Below, in pieces: positions 21,588 to 29,171 of a stretch of DNA of 50,458 nucleotides (within the stretch, counting starts at the first letter, position 1; every line of letters starts with the position of its first letter). The DNA is from Gammaproteobacteria bacterium HGW-Gammaproteobacteria-4 (lineage in GTDB: Bacteria > Pseudomonadota > Gammaproteobacteria > Xanthomonadales > Xanthomonadaceae). The position numbers and the translations under genes were made by a program. The stretch spans positions 1 to 50,458 of the forward strand of contig PGZC01000019.1 of NCBI GenBank assembly GCA_002839995.1, given 5' to 3'. The notes beneath the pieces were generated by a model that made no database searches, was not told the origin of the DNA, and saw nothing but the letters and a program-made list of their open reading frames with translations.

Positions 21588-22865
21588 ATGCTGAACTGGC
21601 GTGTCGCCCAGGTGCTGATCAAGTACGGACTTGCCGCGACCGCGTCGGAAGTGGCATTCGTCGGCGTGCTGCTGTTGCGCGTGCGGCGCATGCACAGCTA
21701 CAACATCCAGTTCGGTCATGCGGCTGGCGAGGTGTTGCTGCAGCGTGTGCAGGAAATGATCGCCGCGGCGCTGCGGCCCGGCGATCGCGTCGATCGGGTT
21801 GGCGATGCCGATTTTCTGATCGTGCTGCCGCATCTGCCCAGCCCGCAACATAGCGAGCTGGCAGCGGCGCGCCTGCAACAGGTGTTTGCCGAGGGATTCC
21901 TGCTCGACCAGCAGCCGGTGCGCGTCGAGGTGGCGATCGGCATTGTGGTGGCGCCCGAGCACGGCACCAACGCCGACCAGTTGTTACGTCGCGTGGTGCA
22001 GGCGGGTGAGGCGAGCCTGGCGTCGGTGCAGGGCGTTGCCGTGTTCCGCCCCGATCGTGACGGCGATCCGGTGCCGCACGTGGCGCTGTACGAAGCGATC
22101 CGGAACAATCGGTTACAGGCCTATCTGCAACCCATCCTGGACATCGCCACGGGCCGTCTGGTGGCGGTGGAGTCGTTGGCGCGCTGGCCTGGGCCCGGCG
22201 GCGATATCGCTTCTCCGGAACGGTTCATCGCGGTCGCCGAACAGACCGGCCTGATTACCCCATTGACGCGCTGGAGCCTCAATACCAGCGCCCAGCATGC
22301 GGCGCAGCTGACGCGTCACTTCAAGCGGCCGATTGCGATGGCGGTCAATCTTTCGCCCAGAGCGCTCGCCGAGCGCGGTATGGTCGAACAGATCATGGAG
22401 GCTTTGAATCTGTGGGAGGTCGATCCACAGCATCTGATCCTGGAAATCACGGAAACCACGGTGATGAAGGATCCCGAGGCCAGCGTGCCGCTGCTCAAGC
22501 GGTTGCGCGACCATGGCCTGCGCATCGCGATCGATGATTTCGGCACCGGCAATGCGTCGTTCACGTACCTGCGTCACCTGCCGTTGACCGAGCTGAAAAT
22601 CGATCACTCGTTCGTGACCGCGCTGCACACGAACCAGCGTTCCGAGCACCTGGTCGAAGCCATGATCGCCTTGGCCCACAAGCTCGGTCTGCGGGTCGTG
22701 GCCGAGGGCGTGGACAGCGCCGAAACCCTGTCCTGCCTCGCTGGCCTGGGTTGCGACTTCGGCCAGGGCTACTTCCTCGGCAAGCCGCAGCCGGTTGCGC
22801 AGTTTTTGACCAATTCCGCACCCGACAGCAGCAAATCGCACTCAGTGCGTGCCGATATGAGTTAG
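21588..22865 (+). CDS. GGDEF-EAL protein with degenerate GGDEF and apparently active EAL
   Basis: 425 residues, no membrane segments. The N-terminal GGDEF-like domain (~20-160) has GDADF in place of the signature and so should not be a cyclase; it may bind GTP or mediate dimerisation. The EAL domain (~175-410) keeps the catalytic set: ESLARW (EAL variant), NLSPRAL, ITETT, IDDFGTGNAS, LKIDHSFV, VVAEGVD and GQGYFLGKP. It is predicted to hydrolyse c-di-GMP to pGpG. It follows the HD-GYP gene by 9 bp without a clear SD, suggesting translational coupling. Its last 24 bp overlap the convergent alpha/beta hydrolase gene. Confidence 0.92.
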   Translation: MLNWRVAQVLIKYGLAATASEVAFVGVLLLRVRRMHSYNIQFGHAAGEVLLQRVQEMIAAALRPGDRVDRVGDADFLIVLPHLPSPQHSELAAARLQQVFAEGFLLDQQPVRVEVAIGIVVAPEHGTNADQLLRRVVQAGEASLASVQGVAVFRPDRDGDPVPHVALYEAIRNNRLQAYLQPILDIATGRLVAVESLARWPGPGGDIASPERFIAVAEQTGLITPLTRWSLNTSAQHAAQLTRHFKRPIAMAVNLSPRALAERGMVEQIMEALNLWEVDPQHLILEITETTVMKDPEASVPLLKRLRDHGLRIAIDDFGTGNASFTYLRHLPLTELKIDHSFVTALHTNQRSEHLVEAMIALAHKLGLRVVAEGVDSAETLSCLAGLGCDFGQGYFLGKPQPVAQFLTNSAPDSSKSHSVRADMS

Positions 22866-23639
22866 TAAGGCGGCATTTACCGCTTCTGGAGCCTCCATGT
22901 TGGCACTATGGCCAACCGCCGGAATCTGCACCAGAGTGGCATTTTCAATGGATTTAGCCATGAACTCGGCATGTTTCGGGCTGGTCAGGACATCCTCGGC
23001 GCCGACGACAATCAAGGTCGGACAGCGGATATTTGCCAGTTCGGCGCTGGCATCGCTGCGTTGTACCACCGCTTTGACCGCATGCAGCACCCGTTTGGGC
23101 CGGGTGGCCAGCCGCGCGCGCCAGTGCGCGATCATGCCGGCCTTGGCCGGGTCGCGCAGGCTGCTGGCGCCGAACATCAGCTTGAGCATCGCCGGAATGA
23201 ACGGCTTCAGGCCGAACACCCACGCGCCCAGCCGCATCGCATGAAAGCGCAGGCGTTCGCGGCGCGGCTCGGCCCAGGCGCTGGAATCGATCAGGGTCAG
23301 CGAGCGCAGCAGGTCGGGGTGGCGCGCGGCCAGACGCAGCGCCATGAAGCCGCCCATCGACATGCCGACGAAATGGCAGGGGCCGGCATCCAGCGCTGCA
23401 ATCAAGGCGGCAGCGTCCTCGCACAGGGTGTCCATGTCCAGGCCCACGCGTGTGGCTTGTGAGTCCCCCTGGCCGCGATGATCGTAGCGGATCACCCGGT
23501 ACTGCCCGGCCAGTGCCGGGACCTGCGCGTCATACATCGACAGATCCATCAGCAGGCCATGCGCCATCACTACGGTTTCCGCGCCGTCGCCGTCGATCCG
23601 GTAATTGAGCTGGGTGCCGTTGACATCAACAAGAGGCAT
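22842..23639 (-). CDS. Alpha/beta-fold hydrolase
   Basis: 265 residues of a single alpha/beta-hydrolase domain. The oxyanion-hole HG is in VMAHGLLMD, the nucleophile elbow is GMSMGG (Ser ~95), and the acid and base are in GAEDVLTSP and VGHSANMEAP. The sequence resembles 3-oxoadipate enol-lactonase/esterase-type hydrolases, but no aromatic-degradation genes are nearby, so no substrate is proposed. It runs convergent with, and overlaps by 24 bp, the GGDEF-EAL gene. It is divergent from the MFS gene with about 100 bp between. Confidence 0.9.
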   Translation of the reverse strand: MPLVDVNGTQLNYRIDGDGAETVVMAHGLLMDLSMYDAQVPALAGQYRVIRYDHRGQGDSQATRVGLDMDTLCEDAAALIAALDAGPCHFVGMSMGGFMALRLAARHPDLLRSLTLIDSSAWAEPRRERLRFHAMRLGAWVFGLKPFIPAMLKLMFGASSLRDPAKAGMIAHWRARLATRPKRVLHAVKAVVQRSDASAELANIRCPTLIVVGAEDVLTSPKHAEFMAKSIENATLVQIPAVGHSANMEAPEAVNAALLTHIGTH

Positions 23640-23739
23640 TGCTGTACTCCAGATGTGGATGCCGCATCATCGCCGGTTGCCCGATTGCAGTCACGCACCG
23701 GCGCCGCCCGGTAGACTATGCACCCTCAGCAACGGGATC

Positions 23740-25008
23740 TTGCTCATCGACACCATCTCCAATCCGCCGCCGCTGGCTGCGTCGCATCCGGTGCGCCGCG
23801 CCGCACTGCTGTTCATCTTCATCACGGTGGCGCTCGACGTGCTGGCGATCGGCGTGGTGATCCCGGTGCTGCCGCATCTGATCGAGCAATTCACCGGCGG
23901 CGACGTCGGCTCGGCGGCGCTATGGGTGGGCTTGTTCGGTACCGTGTTTGCGCTGATGCAGTTCGTGTTTTCGCCGCTGCAGGGCGCGCTGTCGGATCGC
24001 TTCGGGCGCCGCCCGGTGATCCTGTTGTCCAACCTGGGCCTCGGCCTGGATTTCATCCTGATGGCGCTGGTCAACACCCTGCCGCTGCTGTTCCTTGGTC
24101 GGATACTGGCCGGGATCACATCGGCCAGCTTCAGCACCGCCAATGCCTACATTGCCGATGTGGTGCCGCCGGAAAAACGCGCCGGCAGTTACGGCATGAT
24201 CGGCGCGGCATTCGGCCTGGGTTTCATCATCGGCCCGGCCATGGGCGGTTACCTCAGCGGCATCGACCTGCGCCTGCCGTTCTGGGTGGCCGCCGGCCTG
24301 AGCCTGGCCAACTTTTGCTACGGCTGGTTCATCCTGCCCGAATCCCTGCCGCCGGCGCGGCGCGCGCCGTTCGACCTGCGCCGTGCCAACCCGGTTGGTG
24401 CGTTGGTGTTGCTGCGCCGCTATCCGCAAGTGATGGGTCTGGCCGCGGTGCTGTTTTTCTCGCAGCTTGCCCATTACGTGCTCAACAGCGTGTTCGTGCT
24501 GTATGCCGACTACCGCTATCAATGGGGGCCGCAGCAGGTGGGCTACACCCTTGCTCTGGTCGGCGCCAGCAATGCGGTGGTACAGGCCGGGCTGGTGCGG
24601 CGGGTGGTGCCGTGGTTGGGCGAGCGCAAGGCATTGTTGGCCGGCCTGGGTTTCGGCGTCATGGGTTTCGTATTGCAGGGTCTGGCACCCAACGGCACCT
24701 GGTTTTTGCTTGCGATTCCGCTGATGGCCTTGTGGGGATTTACCGGCCCCGCGGTGCAGGCGTTGATGACGCGGCAGGTGGATGTCCACGAACAGGGTCG
24801 GCTGCAAGGCGCGGTGGCGAGTCTGGCGAGCGTGGCCGGGATATTCGGCCCGTGGATGTTCACCAACGTATTTGCCAGTTTCATTGGCGAGCGCGCTTCC
24901 TGGCATCTGCCCGGAGCGCCGTTTCTGCTTTCGGGTGCTTTGCTCGCGCTGGGTGCGGTGCTTGCCTGGCGGGTGACGCGCCAGCCGCGCTATCCCGGGC
25001 ACAAATAA
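23740..25008 (+). CDS. MFS transporter, TetA-like (12-helix drug:H+ antiporter type)
   Basis: Predicted inner-membrane exporter of about 422 residues with 12 hydrophobic helices. MFS motif A is clear in loop 2-3 (GALSDRFGRRPV), and the motif C-like GxxxGPxxGG appears in FIIGPAMGGYLSG of helix 5, as in TetA-type antiporters. There is no ATG at a plausible place: the start is set at TTG 23740, preceded by CGGGA, which gives the family's usual length; a longer form from 23653 would overlap the divergent promoter. The stop codon (25006-25008) overlaps the terminator tract of the antisense sRNA candidate. Substrate unknown. Confidence 0.88.
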   Translation: MLIDTISNPPPLAASHPVRRAALLFIFITVALDVLAIGVVIPVLPHLIEQFTGGDVGSAALWVGLFGTVFALMQFVFSPLQGALSDRFGRRPVILLSNLGLGLDFILMALVNTLPLLFLGRILAGITSASFSTANAYIADVVPPEKRAGSYGMIGAAFGLGFIIGPAMGGYLSGIDLRLPFWVAAGLSLANFCYGWFILPESLPPARRAPFDLRRANPVGALVLLRRYPQVMGLAAVLFFSQLAHYVLNSVFVLYADYRYQWGPQQVGYTLALVGASNAVVQAGLVRRVVPWLGERKALLAGLGFGVMGFVLQGLAPNGTWFLLAIPLMALWGFTGPAVQALMTRQVDVHEQGRLQGAVASLASVAGIFGPWMFTNVFASFIGERASWHLPGAPFLLSGALLALGAVLAWRVTRQPRYPGHK

Positions 25009-25041
25009 AAAACCCCGTGCGCCTGGGGGAGCACACGGGGT
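25007..25041 (-). terminator. Rho-independent terminator of the candidate sRNA
   Basis: The stem ACCCCGTGTGC / GCGCACGGGGT (11 bp with one G-U pair) and loop UCCCCCAG are followed by a six-U tract on the minus strand (A-run at 25007-25012). On the plus strand no T-tract follows, so it does not obviously terminate the MFS gene. Confidence 0.75.
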
Positions 25042-25153
25042 CGAGGGCTGGGGCCCGACTGGGGGAGAGTCAGTGGCCCCACGGGCCAGCACCGGGGGAG
25101 GGGCGGCCCAACCGGCAGGTATTGCGCCCGCCGGTGGAGCCATGAAAGCACAG
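25007..25153 (-). ncRNA. Candidate sX13-like small RNA with three CUCCCCC loops
   Basis: Read on the minus strand, ~147 nt fold by eye into four hairpins. H1: ACCGGC/GCCGGT (25135-25130 with 25116-25111). H2: GGGCC/GGCCC (25109-25105 with 25087-25083). H3: GGGGCC/GGCCCC plus an inner GACT/AGTC (25080-25050), whose loop is exactly CUCCCCC. H4: an 11-bp stem (25041-25012) with loop UCCCCCAG, followed by six U. CUCCCCC occurs in H2, H3 and H4. One H4 pair is G-U on the minus strand but C-A on the plus strand, which favours minus-strand transcription. The layout matches my recollection of sX13, a Xanthomonas sRNA with C-rich loops that pair with G-rich sites near start codons. The 5' end is estimated from the promoter. 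Confidence 0.72.
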
Positions 25154-25159
25154 CGGACC

Positions 25160-25188
25160 TGTAAAGTTCGTAAACGATTGCCTGATAA
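25160..25188 (-). promoter_or_regulatory. Possible promoter of the candidate sRNA
   Basis: On the minus strand, TTATCA (25188-25183) and TTTACA (25165-25160) lie 17 bp apart, giving a start near 25153. Matches to consensus are moderate (about 4 and 3 of 6). The surrounding 25166-25210 is markedly AT-rich against its neighbours, as expected for a promoter. Confidence 0.35.
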
Positions 25189-25255
25189 CGATGTTTTAAT
25201 TTATTTTTCATTCATCACCACAATTCCCGAACGCAATGCGATTGCAGGCAAGCCC

Positions 25256-25960
25256 ATGTTCGAACTGGTAGGTTTCGACGCCGACGACACCCTGTGGCGC
25301 AGTCAGGATTATTTCGATGACGCGCAGGCCCGGTTCGAGGCCATCGTCGGGCGTTACGTCGATCTGGCCGATGCCGAATTGCATGACCGCACGCTGGCCA
25401 CCGAGCGCCGCAACATCAAGTTGTTCGGCTATGGCGTCAAGGGCATGGTGCTGTCGATGATCGAAACCGCGGTGGCAATCACCGATGCCCGCATCAGCGC
25501 CGGCGATATCCACCGGTTGGTCGATCTGGGCAAGGAGATCTTGCAGCACCCGGTTGAATTGCTGCCGGGTGTGCGCACCGCGGTGGAAGCCGTGGCCGAA
25601 CATCATCCGCTGGTGCTGATCACCAAGGGCGACCTGTTCCACCAGGAGGCCAAGGTGCGCGCTTCCGGCCTGAGCGAATTGTTTCACCGCATCGAAATCG
25701 TGTCGGAAAAAGACCCGCCAACCTATGCGCGGGTGCTGGGCGAGTGCGGCGTTGCCGCCAACGCGTTCGTGATGGTGGGCAACTCGTTGCGCTCGGACAT
25801 CGCCCCGGTGCTGGCACTGGGTGGCTACGGCGTGCACGTGCCGTATTACCTGACCTGGGCGCTGGAAGCCGAAGCGGATCTGGGCGCGGACGTGACCCGC
25901 CTGCGCACGGTGTCCGAGCCGGTGGGTATCGCGGCGGCGATCCGCGGTTTTTCGGGGTGA
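25256..25960 (+). CDS. HAD-superfamily hydrolase (phosphatase)
   Basis: 234 residues. HAD motif I is FDADDTLW (nucleophile and acid-base Asp at ~8 and ~10). A helical cap spans about 15-100. Motif II is in LVLITKGD, the motif III lysine is probably in VSEKDPPTY, and motif IV is VGNSLRSDIAP. The fold and cap resemble the YjjG/phosphoglycolate phosphatase-like group; the substrate cannot be assigned. The ATG at 25256 is the first that starts homology; a weak AGG lies upstream. An upstream in-frame ATG would only add sequence antisense to the sRNA promoter. Confidence 0.87.
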   Translation: MFELVGFDADDTLWRSQDYFDDAQARFEAIVGRYVDLADAELHDRTLATERRNIKLFGYGVKGMVLSMIETAVAITDARISAGDIHRLVDLGKEILQHPVELLPGVRTAVEAVAEHHPLVLITKGDLFHQEAKVRASGLSELFHRIEIVSEKDPPTYARVLGECGVAANAFVMVGNSLRSDIAPVLALGGYGVHVPYYLTWALEAEADLGADVTRLRTVSEPVGIAAAIRGFSG

Positions 25961-26426
25961 CCGGCCAGGTCGCGTCGTTCGGCGTGTCAGCCCTTGGCAA
26001 TGCCCTGATCAGGCCGTCATTGCGAGCAGCCTGTTCCGGCGTGGCTGGAACTGCACGCGGACCATGAACCGGCGGCGGTTCATGGAGAGTGCAGCGAAGC
26101 AATCCAGATTTAGGTCGGATCAAGCGCCGCAAGGCGCGGATCCGACATCGCCACGACGCCACAACGGCTGTCGGCTCCGCCCCTGCGGGGCTTGATCCGA
26201 CCTACGGTACTCGGCCCGGTTCATGGAGAGGAGCGGGCGTTCTTGCGCATCCGGCAACTGCTCCTGCGTTGCTCTACCTCCGGCATCCATGCCGTCACCA
26301 TGCGCTCGCGGCGCTTGCACATCCTTGTGCGTCGCAGCGACGTGGCAATCCATGGTCACTCGCATCGAACAACACCCTGGCTGGAAAAAAACGAGGCGTT
26401 CACCGACCCGCGGCCGGCGAGTCGCT
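25961..26426. repeat. Repeat-filled intergenic region after the HAD gene
   Basis: No gene seen. It contains a GCAATCCAG half-repeat (26098-26106), a REP-B palindrome (26110-26148, TAGGTCGGATCAAGCGCCG loop then GGATCCGACAT), an opposite-orientation REP-B variant (26170-26205), a TTGCACATCCTTGTGC element (26262-26336), and at 26369-26409 the reverse complement of an element also found at 39480-39525. Confidence 0.7.
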
Positions 26427-26861
26427 TCAGGTGCGAACCGCCATACCAACGTACAGCGCGACCAGAATTGCGCCGATGGCGACGGCGATCCGGATGACCT
26501 CGCTGCGCTTGATCGCAGCCGCTGCCTTGAATCGCTCCCTGATTGCGGGGTGGGTTTCAAGATGTTGCTCGACTGCCAGCTTCGCGTCTTTCAGGCCGAG
26601 GCTGGTGCCGGCGCGTGTTGCCTTGATTGCGCCGATCAGGTTTCCCGCCGCGAGCATGGCGATGGCCGGCAATGGAATCGAAGCCGTTTCGCTGGCTACG
26701 TGCTGCGTAGTAGAACCCGTCACATGCGCATCGACCGCAGTCTTTGCGTCCGCGAGGCCGAGGCCGGTTTGCTCGCGAACGATCTTGATCGCATCGATGA
26801 CACGCCCGTCCCTCAGTGCCGCGATTGCGGCGTCAGGCAGTGCCGGTTGCGTTGGTTTCAT
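26427..26861 (-). CDS. Membrane-anchored protein with two ribosomal L7/L12 C-terminal-domain-like repeats
   Basis: 144 residues. Two segments resemble the helix-loop-helix of the L7/L12 C-terminal domain: IKIVREQTGLGLADAKTAVD (~25-44) and IKATRAGTSLGLKDAKLAVE (~78-97). The C-terminus is one hydrophobic helix (VIRIAVAIGAILVALYVGMAV, ~121-141). In L7/L12 this element contacts translation factors. Stand-alone proteins of this type exist in many bacteria without known function. A strong SD (GAGGAG) lies 4 bases before the ATG. It is 16 bp downstream of the VOC gene, so co-transcribed. Confidence 0.8.
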   Translation of the reverse strand: MKPTQPALPDAAIAALRDGRVIDAIKIVREQTGLGLADAKTAVDAHVTGSTTQHVASETASIPLPAIAMLAAGNLIGAIKATRAGTSLGLKDAKLAVEQHLETHPAIRERFKAAAAIKRSEVIRIAVAIGAILVALYVGMAVRT

Positions 26862-26877
26862 CTCGCTCCTCGGCGGA

Positions 26878-27264
26878 TTATCGCCCGACGGGCGGCTGCC
26901 ACAACTCGACCCGGTTGCCCTCGGGGTCCATCACCCATCCGAATTTGCCGAACTCGGAATCCTCGACTTTCGCGTCCACCGCGCAGCCCTCGCTGCGCAG
27001 TTGCGCGAGCAGGGCGGACAAATCCTCGACCCGGAAGTTGATCATGAAGCTTGCGCTGCTCGGTGCAAAATAATCCGTGTCGTGCTGGAACGGGCTCCAG
27101 ATCGTGGTTCCGACCCCGGTTGGATTCTCGGGCGATGCCCAGGGAAATACGACGCCACCCCAGTCCTCGACGTTCATGCCAAGGTGGGTCTGATACCACG
27201 CGCGCAAGGTTGCGGGGTCTTTCGCCTTGAAGAAAATGCCGCCAATGCCGGTGACGCGGTTCAT
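26878..27264 (-). CDS. VOC-superfamily protein (glyoxalase/bleomycin-resistance fold)
   Basis: 128 residues with the paired beta-alpha-beta-beta-beta modules of the vicinal oxygen chelate fold. The first module has GGIFFKAKDPATLRAWYQ. The second has MINFRVEDLSALLAQL and ends with the conserved metal-site strand DPEGNRVELWQP, whose Glu is the usual ligand. It could be a metal-dependent dioxygenase, lyase or binding protein; the reaction is not predictable. GGGAG lies upstream of the ATG. First gene of a two-gene unit with the L7/L12-like protein. Confidence 0.9.
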   Translation of the reverse strand: MNRVTGIGGIFFKAKDPATLRAWYQTHLGMNVEDWGGVVFPWASPENPTGVGTTIWSPFQHDTDYFAPSSASFMINFRVEDLSALLAQLRSEGCAVDAKVEDSEFGKFGWVMDPEGNRVELWQPPVGR

Positions 27265-27336
27265 GCTGGGTGCTCCCGTGGTTACTCAAAAACCCGTTCG
27301 CGCGCAGCGTAACCCGGAACCGCGCGACCAACACGC

Positions 27337-27374
27337 GTCCCGGGTTTCGGCCTTACGGCCTCTACCCGGGCTAC
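27337..27374 (-). repeat. REP-C palindrome (GTAGCCCGGGT family)
   Basis: On the minus strand it starts GTAGCCCGGGTAGAGGCCG and ends GAAACCCGGGAC, forming a long hairpin. A second copy lies at 39615-39653. It has the same GTAG head as REP-A and REP-B in this window. Confidence 0.75.
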
Positions 27375-27947
27375 AACGCCAGTGTCATCGGGAAAGATCG
27401 GCGCGAAAAGATCGGCGCGATAAGCAAAACAGCACCCTCCCCCGCATGCGGGGGAGGGCTGAACAAGCGGCGCCGCGCGCTTGCGTGCGGGCGCCCACCC
27501 GCGGAGACACTCACCTGCCCGGAGCTTGATCCGCCACCGCGTGGAGGTGGCGGGCTCGGGTGCGTGCATCAATGTCGATCCAACCCCGCGATTACGTGGG
27601 TTCCGCGTGCGCCGCCGTTGCACCGTTTCTCCAGACACGGTGTGTAGCTAACGGCAGTGAACCGAGGCATCGATATCGCGGCATCGGAATGGCTCGGCAT
27701 GCGCCGGTCGACTGGGCGACCGGATCACACCAAACCCGCACGGTAGCGGTGCGCACAAACGCGTGCACCGCAGCGCTTCGCGGGTAGAGCTTTGGCGCGT
27801 CGGGCGCGGGCCCCCGCATTGCGCCCACCGCTGCTCTATCGCGATTCCGACGGCGATCCGTCGGGTTCCCCAACCCGAATGGGATGCCTCGATCTGGCTG
27901 GACTTTCAGTTATGCGTACGCTCGGTGGTGCAACTCCTGCTTGGTGT

Positions 27948-27978
27948 GGAACCCCGTTGCCGCGGGGTTCCGGTTTTT
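27948..27978 (+). terminator. Strong rho-independent terminator-like hairpin with no assigned gene
   Basis: The perfect 9-bp stem GGAACCCCG/CGGGGTTCC with loop TTGCCG is followed by GG and TTTTT. No protein gene precedes it on the plus strand for more than 600 bp, so it may end a small RNA. Confidence 0.55.
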
Positions 27979-28160
27979 GCCGTCTGTGCGGCGTGTGCAG
28001 AATCCCCGAACCGCGCCGCGGCCACCTTTCGGCAACCTTACGATTCGCAAGTGGTTGATGCGAAACACTATGCGAAGTGGCTCCATGCCCAAGCCGGCGC
28101 CGAGCATCCGGCGCCGAGCGGGCCAAGCGCGGGTGCTACCCGGGATGTGTGAACCGCCGG

Positions 28161-28201
28161 CCTGCCGCCGTACCCGGCTCTTGCCCGGAGCCGGCGGCAG
28201 G
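28161..28201. repeat. Strong inverted repeat (cruciform)
   Basis: CCTGCCGCC and GGCGGCAGG (9 bp) enclose an inner GGCTC/GAGCC stem. It lies 37 bp past the stop of the secreted-protein gene at 28239. There is no T-tract, so a terminator role is uncertain. Confidence 0.4.
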
Positions 28202-28238
28202 GCGCGCGCGCAGGGCGGCGAAACCTGCCCGCAAAAAA

Positions 28239-28733
28239 TCAATTCCGGTCCCACAACTCAGGATCGATGAAAATGACGGCACCAGTGCGCCGATCCACGA
28301 CCTCGATCGTGTATTTGAACACCTGGCCGGCCGATTCCGGCGTGTCCGCGACATGCACGACGATGCTCTGCGGTTGCACCGTCCAGAGCTTGAACGGGCT
28401 GGCGGCGGGCTCGTAGCCGAATGGCAGCGCGAACACGATGTCGCGAAACGCGTAACGGTCGCCATCGCTCAGGGTGTAGACCAGGGTGCTGTCGCCGCTG
28501 AAACAGATCGTGTTCTGGCTGTCGGCCGGGCCGAGGCTGGCGCTGTAGTCGAGCACGTAGCGGCCGCTGCTCGGCAGCGCCAGCGGCTGGGCGCGGACGC
28601 CGACGCTGATCTCGGCGGTGCCGTCGACGGGGTAACCGTCGCAGGCGCTGGCGGTAGCCGCTTGTGCTGGGGTGACTGCCAGTGCGGCGGCGAGCAAGGT
28701 CAGTGCGGGAATGATATTGCGCTGGTTGTGCAT
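28239..28733 (-). CDS. Small secreted protein of unknown function
   Basis: 164 residues. A clear signal peptide (IIPALTLLAAALAVTPAQA, cleavage before ATASACDG) indicates periplasmic or secreted location. The mature part is beta-rich with two cysteines (ACDGYP and NTICFSG) that could form a disulfide. No family recognised. An AGGGA lies ~10 bases before the ATG. It is downstream of the small HTH gene (126 bp gap, same strand), so the two may be linked. Confidence 0.75.
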   Translation of the reverse strand: MHNQRNIIPALTLLAAALAVTPAQAATASACDGYPVDGTAEISVGVRAQPLALPSSGRYVLDYSASLGPADSQNTICFSGDSTLVYTLSDGDRYAFRDIVFALPFGYEPAASPFKLWTVQPQSIVVHVADTPESAGQVFKYTIEVVDRRTGAVIFIDPELWDRN

Positions 28734-28859
28734 GGTGGTGAGTCCCTGTGTGGTGGTGCGTGGTTGTCTGCGTGCGCCTGCGCCCCTTCCACGCGGTACG
28801 GGGGCAGGCGAGGTTTTGCTCGAATCTGGCCAATATGCTGTGTGCGCCTGGCTCCCGAT

Positions 28860-29171
28860 TCAGTGCGCGCCAGCGAGGGCGCTGGCGTGCGCCAGTTCGT
28901 TCGCCGGCAGGTCGAAGTAGCGCGCGATCTCGCGTGCGATCCGATAGCGCACCGCCTGCCCGGCTTCGGCACGCTTGATGGTGGCGATCGACACCTGGAT
29001 GTCGCGGCGGCCGAACTCATCGGCGAGATCGCGCTGACTCAACAGCAGAGAGCGGCGCAGTTGGCGCAGGCGCGCGGCATCGAGCTGGACGCTGCCGCGC
29101 CGGCTTGGTCGTGTGGCAGGTGGCATCGGTGTTGAAGGTGCTGCTTCGCTTTGAACTGGCATGGTCGGCAT
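28860..29171 (-). CDS. Small XRE-like helix-turn-helix regulator
   Basis: 103 residues: a Pro-rich N-terminal tail (~1-27), then a lambda-repressor-type HTH (LRQLRRSLLLSQRDLADEFG ... VSIATIKRAEAGQ, ~35-75) and a helix like those that follow XRE HTHs (IAREIARYFDL). A cytoplasmic DNA-binding protein is expected. Start: ATG 29171 with AAAGGA very close; ATG 29162 is an alternative. It is the first gene of a possible two-gene unit with the secreted protein. Its target is unknown. Confidence 0.75.
   Translation of the reverse strand: MPTMPVQSEAAPSTPMPPATRPSRRGSVQLDAARLRQLRRSLLLSQRDLADEFGRRDIQVSIATIKRAEAGQAVRYRIAREIARYFDLPANELAHASALAGAH

Larger units (their letters stand above)
27375..28238. other. 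Non-coding stretch without a supported gene
   Basis: No open frame here looks like a protein gene. It contains the palindrome CCCTCCCCCGCATGCGGGGG at ~27438, a terminator-like hairpin (27948-27978) and a strong cruciform (28161-28201). An unrecognised RNA upstream of 27948 is possible. Confidence 0.5.

Noticed and set aside
25007-25153. 6C RNA (actinobacterial C-rich-loop RNA)
   Set aside because: Wrong phylum, and three C-rich loops with a terminator fit the Xanthomonas sX13 pattern better.
24990-25211. 73-codon minus-strand protein across the sRNA locus
   Set aside because: Pro/Arg/Leu-rich translation of the hairpins; structure and terminator favour RNA.
27763-28152. 129-codon plus-strand protein
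   Set aside because: No SD, no family, and the strong terminator hairpin lies inside it.
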